Shown: positions 25,691 to 34,231 of the stretch, piece by piece
Numbering within the stretch: position 1 is the first letter of the stretch
How the letters are laid out: each line of letters opens with the position of its first letter
NCBI RefSeq assembly: GCF_013141915.1
Contig: NZ_SROX01000020.1
Span: 1-64,000, forward strand
Reading direction: 5' to 3'
Origin: Cupriavidus necator
GTDB taxonomy: Bacteria; Pseudomonadota; Gammaproteobacteria; Burkholderiales; Burkholderiaceae
Length of the DNA: 64,000 nt
Program-made: the position numbers and the translations under genes
The notes under the pieces: model-generated
The model's input: the letters and a program-made list of their open reading frames with translations, nothing else
Databases searched by the model: none
What the model was told of the DNA's origin: nothing

Positions 25691-27454
25691 ATGAACATGC
25701 CCAGCGCGGAATTCTCCCACGCCGATAGCAATTCATCTGCCGCACCCGAAATGATCGGGGCGGAAATTCTCGTTCACGCACTTGCCGAAGAAGGCGTCGA
25801 GTACGTCTGGGGCTACCCCGGCGGCGCAGTGCTGTACATCTACGACGAGCTCCACAAGCAAACCAAGTTCGAGCACATCCTGGTGCGCCACGAGCAGGCC
25901 GCGGTCCATGCCGCGGATGGCTACGCACGCGCAACCGGCAAGGTGGGTGTCGCCCTGGTGACCTCCGGTCCCGGTGTGACCAATGCCGTCACCGGCATTG
26001 CCACCGCGTACCTCGACTCGATCCCGATGGTGGTCATCACCGGCAACGTGCCGACCCACGCCATTGGCCAGGACGCCTTCCAGGAGTGCGACACCGTCGG
26101 CATCACCCGCCCGATCGTCAAGCACAACTTCCTGGTGAAGGACGTGCGCGATCTTGCCGCGACCATCAAGAAGGCATTCTTCATTGCCGCGACCGGCCGT
26201 CCCGGCCCGGTGGTGGTGGACATCCCCAAGGATGTCTCGCGCAATGCCTGCAAGTACGAGTACCCCAAGTCGATCGACATGCGCTCGTACAACCCGGTCA
26301 ACAAGGGCCACTCGGGCCAGATCCGCAAGGCGGTGGCGCTGCTGCAGAATGCCGAGCGCCCGTACATCTACAGCGGCGGCGGCGTGGTGCTGGCCAATGC
26401 CAGCGACGAGCTGCGCCAGCTGGCGGCGCTGACCGGCCACCCGGTGACCAACACGCTGATGGGCCTGGGCGCGTTCCCCGGCACCAGCAAGCAGTTCGTC
26501 GGCATGCTCGGCATGCACGGCACGTATGAAGCCAACATGGCCATGCAGAACTGCGACGTGCTGATCGCCATCGGCGCCCGCTTCGACGACCGCGTGATCG
26601 GCAACCCGTCGCACTTCACCTCGCAGGCGCGCAAGATCATCCATATCGACATCGACCCGTCGTCGATTTCCAAGCGCGTCAAGGTCGACATCCCCATCGT
26701 CGGCAACGTCAAGGACGTGCTGCAGGAACTGATCGCCCAGATCAAGGCCAGCGACATCAAGCCCAAGCGCGAGGCGCTCGCCAGGTGGTGGGAGCAGATC
26801 GAGCAATGGCGTTCGGTGGACTGCCTCAAGTACGACCGCAGCTCCGAGATCATCAAGCCCCAATACGTGGTGGAAAAGATCTGGGAACTGACCAAGGGCG
26901 ACGCCTTCATCTGCTCCGACGTCGGCCAGCACCAGATGTGGGCCGCGCAGTTCTACAAGTTCAACGAGCCGCGCCGCTGGATCAACTCCGGCGGCCTGGG
27001 CACGATGGGCGTGGGCCTGCCGTACGCAATGGGCATCAAGAAGGCGTTCCCGGAGAAAGAGGTGGTCACCATCACCGGCGAGGGCTCGATCCAGATGTGC
27101 ATCCAGGAGCTGTCGACCTGCCTGCAGTACGACACCCCGGTGAAGATCTGCTCGCTGAACAACGGCTACCTCGGCATGGTGCGCCAGTGGCAGGAGATCG
27201 AGTACGACAACCGCTACTCGCATTCCTACATGGACGCGCTGCCTGATTTCGTCAAGCTGGCCGAGGCCTATGGCCACGTCGGCATGCGCGTCGAGAAAAG
27301 CGCGGACGTCGAGCCGGCGCTGCGCGAGGCCTTCCGCCTGAAGGACCGTACCGTGTTCCTGGACTTCCAGACCGATCCCACCGAAAACGTCTGGCCGATG
27401 GTCCAGGCCGGCAAGGGCATTTCCGAAATGCTGCTCGGCGCGGAGGACCTGTAA
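25691..27454 (+). CDS. ilvB: Acetolactate synthase, large subunit
   Basis: A 587-residue thiamine-diphosphate enzyme making acetolactate or acetohydroxybutyrate in valine, leucine and isoleucine synthesis. The catalytic glutamate is E68 in R-H-E-Q-A-A. The cofactor-binding loop is G-E-G-S-I-Q-M-C ending L-N-N, and the FAD and herbicide-site regions are conserved. The start is the ATG at 25691 with AAGGA 5 bases upstream. The stop directly abuts the small-subunit ATG, so the subunits are made together. Confidence 0.97.
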   Translation: MNMPSAEFSHADSNSSAAPEMIGAEILVHALAEEGVEYVWGYPGGAVLYIYDELHKQTKFEHILVRHEQAAVHAADGYARATGKVGVALVTSGPGVTNAVTGIATAYLDSIPMVVITGNVPTHAIGQDAFQECDTVGITRPIVKHNFLVKDVRDLAATIKKAFFIAATGRPGPVVVDIPKDVSRNACKYEYPKSIDMRSYNPVNKGHSGQIRKAVALLQNAERPYIYSGGGVVLANASDELRQLAALTGHPVTNTLMGLGAFPGTSKQFVGMLGMHGTYEANMAMQNCDVLIAIGARFDDRVIGNPSHFTSQARKIIHIDIDPSSISKRVKVDIPIVGNVKDVLQELIAQIKASDIKPKREALARWWEQIEQWRSVDCLKYDRSSEIIKPQYVVEKIWELTKGDAFICSDVGQHQMWAAQFYKFNEPRRWINSGGLGTMGVGLPYAMGIKKAFPEKEVVTITGEGSIQMCIQELSTCLQYDTPVKICSLNNGYLGMVRQWQEIEYDNRYSHSYMDALPDFVKLAEAYGHVGMRVEKSADVEPALREAFRLKDRTVFLDFQTDPTENVWPMVQAGKGISEMLLGAEDL

Positions 27455-27946
27455 ATGCGACACATCATTTCGGTCCTGCTGGAAAACGAACCGGGCGCGC
27501 TGTCGCGCGTGGTGGGCCTGTTCTCGGCCCGCGGCTATAACATCGAGACGCTGACCGTGGCACCCACCGAGGATGCCTCGCTGTCGCGCATGACCATCGT
27601 CACCTCCGGCTCGGACGACGTGATCGAACAGATCACCAAGCACCTGAACCGGCTGGTGGAGGTGGTCAAGGTGGTCGACCTGACCGAAGGCGCGCACATC
27701 GAACGCGAGCTGATGCTCGTCAAGGTGCGCGCGGTGGGCAAGGAGCGCGAGGAAATGAAGCGCACCGCCGACATCTTCCGCGGCCGCATCATCGATGTCA
27801 CCGAGAAGACCTACACCATCGAGCTGACCGGCAACGGCGTGAAGCTCGATGCGTTCCTGGACGCGATCGACCGCACCGCCATCCTGGAGACCGTCCGTAC
27901 CGGCGGCTCGGGCATCGGCCGCGGCGAACGCATCCTGAAGGTCTGA
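27455..27946 (+). CDS. ilvH: Acetolactate synthase, small regulatory subunit
   Basis: A 163-residue regulatory subunit with an N-terminal ACT domain (residues 2-76, opening R-H-I-I-S-V-L-L-E-N-E-P-G-A-L-S-R-V) and the conserved C-terminal domain. It stimulates IlvB and confers valine feedback inhibition. The start codon follows the ilvB stop with no gap. It is cotranscribed with ilvB and probably ilvC, 123 bases downstream. Confidence 0.97.
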   Translation: MRHIISVLLENEPGALSRVVGLFSARGYNIETLTVAPTEDASLSRMTIVTSGSDDVIEQITKHLNRLVEVVKVVDLTEGAHIERELMLVKVRAVGKEREEMKRTADIFRGRIIDVTEKTYTIELTGNGVKLDAFLDAIDRTAILETVRTGGSGIGRGERILKV

Positions 27947-28069
27947 ACGGCTCCCGGCTCACGGCAACGGCTTCACGCAGTATCCCCGGGGCGGCGCGAT
28001 CCGGGCGCACACGATGCGCCCGAGGATGCCGTCCCTCTCATACAAAAGACAGAGATTGAAGGAATCATC

Positions 28070-29086
28070 ATGAAAGTGTTTTACGACAAGGACGCCGACC
28101 TCTCCCTGATCAAGGGCAAGAACGTCACCATCATCGGCTATGGCTCGCAGGGCCATGCCCACGCGCTGAACCTGAAGGACTCGGGCGTCAACGTGACGGT
28201 CGGCCTGCGCAAGAGCGGCGCGTCGTGGAACAAGGCCGTCAACGCCGGCCTGCAGGTCAAGGAAGTGGCCGAGGCCGTCAAGAACGCCGACGTGGTCATG
28301 ATCCTGCTGCCGGACGAGCAGATCGCCGATGTGTACAAGAACGAAGTGCACGCCAACATCAAGGAAGGCGCCGCGCTGGCCTTCGCCCACGGCTTCAACG
28401 TGCACTACGGTGCCGTGATCCCGCGCGCCGACCTCGACGTGATCATGATCGCGCCGAAGGCCCCGGGCCACACCGTGCGCGCCACCTACACGCAAGGTGG
28501 CGGCGTGCCGCACCTGATCGCCGTGCACCAGAACAAGTCCGGCGCCGCCCGTGACATCGCACTGTCGTACGCCACCGCCAACGGCGGCGGCCGTGCCGGC
28601 ATCATCGAGACCAATTTCCGCGAAGAAACCGAAACCGACCTGTTCGGCGAGCAGGCCGTGCTGTGCGGCGGTACCGTCGAGCTGATCAAGGCTGGCTTCG
28701 AGACCCTGGTGGAAGCCGGCTACGCTCCGGAAATGGCCTACTTCGAGTGCCTGCACGAGCTCAAGCTGATCGTCGACCTGATCTACGAAGGCGGCATCGC
28801 CAACATGAACTACTCGATCTCCAATAACGCCGAATATGGTGAGTACGTCACCGGCCCGCGCGTGGTGACCGAGGAGACCAAGAAGGCGATGCAGCAGTGC
28901 CTGAAGGACATCCAGACCGGCGAATACGCCAAGAGCTTCCTGCTGGAAAACAAGGCCGGTGCCCCGACGCTGATCTCGCGTCGTCGCCTGAACGCCGAGC
29001 ACCAGATCGAAGTGGTCGGCGAGAAGCTGCGTGCGATGATGCCGTGGATTGCCAAGAACAAGATGGTCGACCAGTCGAAGAACTAA
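28070..29086 (+). CDS. ilvC: Ketol-acid reductoisomerase
   Basis: A 338-residue class I enzyme, the NADPH-dependent second step of branched-chain amino acid synthesis. The Rossmann motif is G-Y-G-S-Q-G-H-A-H-A. The metal-binding aspartate and glutamates lie in the C-terminal helical domain (E-E-T-E-T-D-L-F-G-E-Q and Y-F-E-C-L-H-E). The short length marks the class I form. It follows ilvH on the same strand and ends before a structured terminator region at 29105-29201. Confidence 0.97.
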   Translation: MKVFYDKDADLSLIKGKNVTIIGYGSQGHAHALNLKDSGVNVTVGLRKSGASWNKAVNAGLQVKEVAEAVKNADVVMILLPDEQIADVYKNEVHANIKEGAALAFAHGFNVHYGAVIPRADLDVIMIAPKAPGHTVRATYTQGGGVPHLIAVHQNKSGAARDIALSYATANGGGRAGIIETNFREETETDLFGEQAVLCGGTVELIKAGFETLVEAGYAPEMAYFECLHELKLIVDLIYEGGIANMNYSISNNAEYGEYVTGPRVVTEETKKAMQQCLKDIQTGEYAKSFLLENKAGAPTLISRRRLNAEHQIEVVGEKLRAMMPWIAKNKMVDQSKN

Positions 29087-29104
29087 GCAGACACGCTGTC
29101 TGAT

Positions 29105-29201
29105 GGCCCGCGCCGCACGGCGGCGGGCCGAAGCCGTTCAGCGTTCCGTGCCTTGCCCTTCTATCATCGGAAGGGGATTGCCGGGACCTGAACGGCTTTT
29201 T
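29105..29201 (+). terminator. Compound terminator or small RNA after ilvC
   Basis: Two structures lie end to end. The first is a hairpin GGCCCGC / GCGGGCC (29105-29129) with an inner GCCG/CGGC. The second is a long-range stem AGCCGTTCAG (29132-29141) / CTGAACGGCT (29188-29197), which encloses a small stem CCCTTC/GAAGGG (29156-29175) and is followed by TTTTT. It fits an intrinsic terminator of ilvC. The branched shape also allows a 3'-derived small RNA. Confidence 0.6.
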
Positions 29202-29335
29202 GTTATCCTTGTCGAACTTTTTGGGCAAGGCGTGCCGGATGCTGCTCCTGCGGCGGCTGCCTGGCACGCGCGGCACATGCGTGCCCGCAGCCATGCCGCC
29301 TTGCCTTGGCCTGACTTCACCGAAACACGTACTGC

Positions 29336-29986
29336 ATGAACTATCCTCATCCGCTGATCGCCCGTGAAGGCTGGCCGTTCCTGGCCGGCGCCTTTGTCAT
29401 TTCGCTGCTGGTGCATGCCAGCGCGGGCTTCTGGTGGGCGCTGCCGCTGTGGATCATCACGATATTCGTGCTGCAGTTCTTCCGCGATCCGCCGCGTCCG
29501 ATCCCGTCGCAGCCCAATGCCGTGCTGGCCCCGGCCGACGGCCGCATCGTCGTGGTCGAGAAGACGATGGACCCGTACGCCAATCGCGAGGCGCTGAAGA
29601 TCAGCGTCTTCATGAACGTCTTCAACGTGCACTCGAACCGCGTCTCGGTCGACGGCGCGGTGGAGAAGGTCGAGTACTTTCCCGGCAAGTTTGTCAATGC
29701 CGACCTGGACAAGGCATCGACCGAGAACGAGCGCAACGCGGTGCTGATCCGGCGCGCGGCCGACGGCCAGTTGGTCACGCTGGTGCAGGTGGCAGGCCTG
29801 GTGGCCCGCCGCATCCTGTGCTACACCAAGGCCGGCGACAACCTTTCGCGCGGCCAGCGCTACGGCTTTATCCGCTTCGGCTCGCGTGTCGACGTGTACC
29901 TGCCGCTCGACGCGCGCCCGCGCGTGACCATCGGCGAGAAGGTGTCGGCCTCGTCGACGGTCCTCGCCGAACTCGACGTGCTGTGA
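29336..29986 (+). CDS. psd: Phosphatidylserine decarboxylase proenzyme (type A)
   Basis: A 216-residue inner-membrane proenzyme converting phosphatidylserine to phosphatidylethanolamine. The short type-A form has a membrane hairpin at about 15-45 (G-A-F-V-I-S-L-L-V-H-A-S-A-G-F-W-W-A) and the self-cleavage site F-G-S-R near residue 182, which yields the pyruvoyl serine. The D-x-H pattern of the longer form is absent, as expected. It lies 25 bases before pssA, so the two steps of PE synthesis are adjacent. Confidence 0.94.
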   Translation: MNYPHPLIAREGWPFLAGAFVISLLVHASAGFWWALPLWIITIFVLQFFRDPPRPIPSQPNAVLAPADGRIVVVEKTMDPYANREALKISVFMNVFNVHSNRVSVDGAVEKVEYFPGKFVNADLDKASTENERNAVLIRRAADGQLVTLVQVAGLVARRILCYTKAGDNLSRGQRYGFIRFGSRVDVYLPLDARPRVTIGEKVSASSTVLAELDVL

Positions 29987-30011
29987 GCGGCGGCCTGACC
30001 GGAGGACTGTG

Positions 30012-30893
30012 ATGGTTGCCTTCCATCGACGTAACAAGCGCAGCAACAGCGGCAACGTGACCCACTTGCGGCCGTTCCGCCACAACCAGTTGCGCGGCGC
30101 CGACGACGACTTCGACGACGAAGCCGCCGACGACCAGGACATCGTCTACCAGCGCCCGCGCCGGCGCGGCATCTACCTGCTGCCTAATGCCTTCACCACC
30201 GCGGCGCTGTTTGCCGGCTTCTTCGCCATCGTGCAGGCGATGAACATGCGCTTCGATGCCGCGGCCATCGCCATCTTCGCGGCGATGGTGCTGGATGGCA
30301 TGGACGGGCGCGTGGCGCGCATCACCAACACGCAAAGCGCGTTCGGCGAGCAATATGACTCGCTGTCGGACATGACTTCATTCGGCGTGGCGCCGGCTTT
30401 GGTGATGTACGAATGGATCCTGCATGACCTGGGCAAGTGGGGCTGGATCGCAGCCTTTGTCTATTGCACCTGTGCGGCATTGCGGCTTGCGCGCTTCAAC
30501 GCCAATATCGGCGTCGTCGACAAGCGCTTCTTCCAGGGCCTGCCGAGTCCGGCCGCGGCGGCGCTGGTGGCCGGCTTCGTCTGGCTGGTGATCGACAACA
30601 AGCTGCCGGTCAAGGAGCTGTGGATGCCGTGGGTGGCGTTCGGCATCACGCTGTACGCGGGACTGTCGATGGTGTCCAACGCGCCGTTCTACAGCGGCAA
30701 GGCGCTCGACGTGCGCTACCGCGTGCCGTTCGGCATGATGGTGCTGGTCCTGGTGCTGTTTGTGGTGGTCTCGACCGATCCGCCGGTGGCGCTGTTCGGG
30801 CTGTTCGTGGCCTACGCCATTTCCGGCTATGTGCTGTGGGGCTGGCGGGCCATCCACGGCAAGCCGGCGATCGAAAAGAAGCCGCGCGAATAG
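30012..30893 (+). CDS. pssA: CDP-diacylglycerol-serine O-phosphatidyltransferase
   Basis: A 293-residue membrane enzyme making phosphatidylserine from CDP-diacylglycerol and serine. The CDP-alcohol phosphotransferase signature is complete: D-G-x2-A-R-x8-G-x3-D-x3-D (D-G-R-V-A-R ... G-E-Q-Y-D-S-L-S-D). A charged 45-residue N-terminal tail precedes about eight hydrophobic helices. The ATG at 30012 has GGAGG 6 bases upstream; a GTG directly before it is less likely. Confidence 0.94.
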   Translation: MVAFHRRNKRSNSGNVTHLRPFRHNQLRGADDDFDDEAADDQDIVYQRPRRRGIYLLPNAFTTAALFAGFFAIVQAMNMRFDAAAIAIFAAMVLDGMDGRVARITNTQSAFGEQYDSLSDMTSFGVAPALVMYEWILHDLGKWGWIAAFVYCTCAALRLARFNANIGVVDKRFFQGLPSPAAAALVAGFVWLVIDNKLPVKELWMPWVAFGITLYAGLSMVSNAPFYSGKALDVRYRVPFGMMVLVLVLFVVVSTDPPVALFGLFVAYAISGYVLWGWRAIHGKPAIEKKPRE

Positions 30894-31011
30894 GTGGCAG
30901 AAGGGCGCTCAGGCGCCCTTCATGCATTGCGGCGTTCACCATTGTTTTCATGCCGCGGCCATCGGGCTGTGGCACTCTGCAGTGTTTTCCACCCACCGTC
31001 AGGAGGATGTC

Positions 31012-31515
31012 ATGGGCATGTTCGACTTCATCAAGGAAGCGGGAGAAAAGCTGTTCGGTACCGGCGAGGCCAAGGCCGCGCAGGCGGCCGCCGCCGCGGA
31101 TGCATCGGCGGAGAAGGTCGATGCCGCCAATCGCGCCGCGGGCGATGCGATCGAGGCGTATATCAAGAAGATGGGGCTGGACGCCACCGGGCTGATGGTG
31201 CAGGTCGACGGCTCGCAGGGTCTGGTCACCGTATTCGGCGTGGCGCCCGACCAGGCCACGCGCGAGAAGATCATCCTGTGCGCCGGCAATGTCGAGGGTG
31301 TGGACAAGGTCGAGGACAAGATGTCGGTCAATGTCGAGTCCGCGGAATCCGGCTGGCACACCGTGGTCAAGGGCGACACGCTGTGGGCAATCGCGCAGGC
31401 GGCTTACGGCAACGGCGCCGACTACAACAAGATCTTCGAGGCCAACAAGCCCATGCTGAGCCACCCGGACAAGATCTATCCGGGCCAGAAGCTGCGCATC
31501 CCGCCCAAGGGCTGA
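31012..31515 (+). CDS. BON-LysM protein, potassium-binding Kbp/YgaU type
   Basis: A 167-residue soluble protein. A BON domain spans about residues 44-105 (I-E-A-Y-I-K-K-M-G-L ... V-F-G-V-A). A LysM domain follows at 114-163 (H-T-V-V-K-G-D-T-L-W-A-I-A ... K-I-Y-P-G-Q-K-L-R-I-P). Escherichia coli Kbp has the same two-domain order and binds K+. There is no signal peptide. AGGAGG precedes the start. Confidence 0.9.
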   Translation: MGMFDFIKEAGEKLFGTGEAKAAQAAAAADASAEKVDAANRAAGDAIEAYIKKMGLDATGLMVQVDGSQGLVTVFGVAPDQATREKIILCAGNVEGVDKVEDKMSVNVESAESGWHTVVKGDTLWAIAQAAYGNGADYNKIFEANKPMLSHPDKIYPGQKLRIPPKG

Positions 31516-31551
31516 GGCAACGGCTGGCGGCGCGTGCGGCAAAACCCCGTG

Positions 31552-31580
31552 TTGCACGCGCCCGCCAAGTCAGCTATAGT
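31552..31580 (+). promoter_or_regulatory. Promoter of the leuA leader
   Basis: -35 TTGCAC (31552-31557), spacer 17, -10 TATAGT (31575-31580). The expected start at about 31587 is at or one base before the leader-peptide ATG at 31588, so the leader may be translated from a leaderless mRNA. Confidence 0.72.
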
Positions 31581-31587
31581 CGCAGCC

Positions 31588-31668
31588 ATGATTTCGCGCC
31601 AAGTCCTAATCGCCCGCACCACCCTAGGTGGCCTACTAGGCCATCAGGTCGGGACGCGCGCGCGCTAA
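31588..31668 (+). CDS. leuL: leuA leader peptide (26 residues)
   Basis: A short open frame beginning M-I-S-R-Q-V-L-I-A-R and ending in TAA. Its four leucines, at residues 7, 13, 16 and 17, are all encoded by CTA, a codon that is rare in GC-rich genomes such as this one. Residues 6-8 are Val-Leu-Ile. Stalling at CTA when charged leucyl-tRNA is scarce would control the downstream terminator. No Shine-Dalgarno precedes it. It is immediately followed by two stem-loops and leuA. Confidence 0.75.
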   Translation: MISRQVLIARTTLGGLLGHQVGTRAR

Positions 31669-31750
31669 GGACGGACTTACCCCTTAGCGCGAAATCCGCA
31701 AGGAATTTTTCCAACGCCCCGGCCTGCACCATGCACGCCGGGGCGTTTTG
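31661..31750 (+). terminator. leuA attenuator: stem-loop and intrinsic terminator
   Basis: A perfect 10-bp stem CGCGCTAAGG (31661-31670) / CCTTAGCGCG (31682-31691) overlaps the leader-peptide stop codon. Downstream, ACGCCCCGGC (31714-31723) pairs perfectly with GCCGGGGCGT (31737-31746) and is followed by TTTT. The arrangement is that of a transcription attenuator. I did not identify the exact antiterminator pairing. Confidence 0.7.
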
Positions 31751-31843
31751 CATTCCACAGCCGTGGAGCGCGGAACAGGCGGTAAAGCCCCGGACGCAGC
31801 ATGCCGGGGACAGCACACGACAAGCAATCAGGAGCTCCACACC

Positions 31844-33385
31844 ATGTCTGACAAACTCATCATTTTCGACACCACCTTGCGTGACGGCGAGCAGTCGCCC
31901 GGCGCCTCGATGACCCGCGAGGAAAAGATCCGCATCGCGCGCCAGCTGGAACGCCTGAAGGTCGATGTGATTGAGGCCGGTTTCGCGGCGAGCTCCAATG
32001 GCGATTTCGAGGCGATCCGCTCGATCGCGCAGGTGGTCAAGGACTCCACCATCTGCTCGCTGGCGCGCGCCAACGACAAGGACATTGCCCGCGCCGCCGA
32101 GGCGCTCAAGCCGGCCAACTCGTTCCGCATCCACACCTTCATCGCCACCTCCGCGCTGCACATGGAGAAGAAGCTGCGCATGACGCCGGACGAGGTGTAC
32201 CAGCAGGCGCGCCTGGCGGTGCGCTTCGCGCGCCAGTTCACCGACGATATCGAGTTCTCGCCGGAAGACGGCAGCCGCTCCGACATGGACTTCCTGTGCC
32301 GCGTGCTCGAAGGCGTGATCGCCGAGGGCGCGACCACCATCAACCTGCCCGATACCGTCGGCTATGCCGTGCCGGAAGGCTATGCCGAGCTGATCCGCTC
32401 GGTGCGCGAGCGCATCCCCAACTCGGACAAGGCGGTCTGGTCGGTGCACTGCCATAACGACCTGGGCATGGCGGTGGCCAACTCGCTGGCCGCGGTCAAG
32501 ATGGCCGGTGCGCGCCAGATCGAATGCACCATCAACGGCCTCGGCGAGCGCGCCGGCAACACCAGCCTTGAAGAAGTCGTGATGGCGGTGAAGACCCGCC
32601 GCGACTACTTCAACCTGGACCTCGGCATCGACACCACGCAGATCGTGCCGGCGTCGAAGCTGGTGTCGCAGATCACCGGTTTCGCGGTGCAGCCGAACAA
32701 GGCCGTGGTTGGCGCCAATGCCTTTGCGCATGCCTCGGGCATCCACCAGGATGGCGTGCTCAAGGCGCGCGACACCTACGAGATCATGCGCGCGGAAGAC
32801 GTGGGCTGGACCGCCAACAAGATCGTGCTGGGCAAGCTGTCGGGCCGCAATGCTTTCAAGCAGCGCCTGCAGGAACTCGGCATCGAGCTCGAGAGCGAAG
32901 CCGAAGTCAACGCCGCCTTCACCCGCTTCAAGGAACTGGCCGACCAGAAGGCCGAGATCTTCGACGAGGACATCGTCGCCATCGTCTCGAACGAGGCCCA
33001 GCACGACGCCAACGAGCACTTCCGCTTTATCTCGCTGTCGCAGCGCTCGGAAACCGGCGAGCGTCCGCACGCGCGCGTGGTGTTCAGCATGGACGGCCAG
33101 GAGCAGAGCGGCGAAGGCGAGGGCAATGGCCCGGTCGACGCCACCCTGCATGCGATCGAGTCGCGCGTGGCCAGCGGTGCCGAAATGGTGCTGTATTCGG
33201 TCAACGCCATCACCGGGGGCACCGAGGCGCAGGGTGAAGTCACGGTGCGCCTGACCAAGGCCGGCCGCATCGTCAACGGCGTCGGCACTGACCCGGATAT
33301 TGTCGCCGCGTCGGCCAAGGCCTACCTGGCCGCGCTGAACAAGCTGCACGACAAGGCCGTGCAGAAGATCAATCCGCAGATCTGA
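31844..33385 (+). CDS. leuA: 2-isopropylmalate synthase
   Basis: A 513-residue first enzyme of leucine synthesis, condensing acetyl-CoA with 2-oxoisovalerate. The signature is F-D-T-T-L-R-D-G-E-Q-S-P-G at residues 8-20 and the metal-binding H-C-H-N-D-L-G lies in the TIM barrel. A C-terminal regulatory domain (from about 390) gives leucine feedback inhibition. The start at 31844 has AGGAG upstream; the longer open frame would run through the attenuator. Two levels of leucine control, allosteric and attenuation, are thus visible. Confidence 0.96.
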   Translation: MSDKLIIFDTTLRDGEQSPGASMTREEKIRIARQLERLKVDVIEAGFAASSNGDFEAIRSIAQVVKDSTICSLARANDKDIARAAEALKPANSFRIHTFIATSALHMEKKLRMTPDEVYQQARLAVRFARQFTDDIEFSPEDGSRSDMDFLCRVLEGVIAEGATTINLPDTVGYAVPEGYAELIRSVRERIPNSDKAVWSVHCHNDLGMAVANSLAAVKMAGARQIECTINGLGERAGNTSLEEVVMAVKTRRDYFNLDLGIDTTQIVPASKLVSQITGFAVQPNKAVVGANAFAHASGIHQDGVLKARDTYEIMRAEDVGWTANKIVLGKLSGRNAFKQRLQELGIELESEAEVNAAFTRFKELADQKAEIFDEDIVAIVSNEAQHDANEHFRFISLSQRSETGERPHARVVFSMDGQEQSGEGEGNGPVDATLHAIESRVASGAEMVLYSVNAITGGTEAQGEVTVRLTKAGRIVNGVGTDPDIVAASAKAYLAALNKLHDKAVQKINPQI

Positions 33386-33440
33386 CCCAGGCCTCTGCGC
33401 AGACGGCGGAAGGCCTATCCGGCCCGAACGTACGGACCAG

Positions 33441-33476
33441 GCCCGCCATTCCCGACCCGGGGATGGCGGGCTTTTT
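33441..33476 (+). terminator. Intrinsic terminator of leuA
   Basis: GCCCGCCAT (33441-33449) pairs with ATGGCGGGC (33463-33471), extended by CCC/GGG, and is followed by TTTTT. Confidence 0.88.
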
Positions 33477-33497
33477 CATGGCCTCAAGGGCGGCGCG

Positions 33498-34028
33498 TCA
33501 GAAAAAACGCCGCTCGTCGGGATCGTAGAGCGGGTCGGGCGTGATCTGGGTCCGGCGCAGCACGCCGGCGTCGTCGAAATAGAAGTGGAACAGCGACGGC
33601 CACACGTCTTCGTGGCGGAAGCGGTAGGACCAGACCTCGTTGCGCATGCGCGGGTAGTAGCTGACCGGCAGCCGCGTCATGCCGAAATGCTCGGCCACGT
33701 CGCGCTTGGTCCAGGTGTTGACTTGCGCCTGGTACAGCTCGGGTGTTGCCAGCATGTTGCGGAACGCGGTCAGGTTGCCGTTGCGGTCGAAATCCGCGCC
33801 ATAGGCATACTGGCCCATGGGCTGCTTCGAGTAAATCCAGCGCGAGGTGCCGTCGCGCAGCTGGAACACATCGGTGGGCGGCCCGAACATGGCTTGCACT
33901 GCCGCCTGCGGCTGGCCCACCAGCCTGCTACCTTCCTGCACCGGCATCAGCGTGGAGCAGGCGGCAAGCATGGCGACGCATAGCGCCAGCCCCAGGCGGC
34001 GGGTGGCCCTGGCGATGAGGGAATTCAT
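33498..34028 (-). CDS. Outer-membrane-type lipoprotein, SmpA/OmlA-like
   Basis: A 176-residue lipoprotein. A basic start and hydrophobic segment lead to the lipobox L-A-A-C with C24 as the lipidated residue. The mature part opens G-S-R-L-V-G-Q-P-Q-A-A-V-Q-A-M-F-G-P-P and holds W-I-Y-S-K-Q-P-M-G and W-S-Y-R-F, a layout like SmpA/BamE-type small domains, though this is only a weak resemblance. The start at 34028 has GAGG upstream. It is convergent with leuA across a terminator. Confidence 0.8.
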   Translation of the reverse strand: MNSLIARATRRLGLALCVAMLAACSTLMPVQEGSRLVGQPQAAVQAMFGPPTDVFQLRDGTSRWIYSKQPMGQYAYGADFDRNGNLTAFRNMLATPELYQAQVNTWTKRDVAEHFGMTRLPVSYYPRMRNEVWSYRFRHEDVWPSLFHFYFDDAGVLRRTQITPDPLYDPDERRFF

Positions 34029-34231
34029 GGCAAAACCTCGGTAGGTGCAGTGGTTCCGTATATCGCAAGTGTAGTGCGGCACCGGTGTTGTGTGCGCCGG
34101 GCGCAGCTTTTGTGCGGATCGCGCGATAACGCGTCCGGATCTGCATGGAATGGAGCCGAAGGACCCGCGGAGGGCGCATTTGCCCGTAACGGGACGCTGC
34201 CGTACTATCCTGCGCTTTCCAGGAGAGACGA

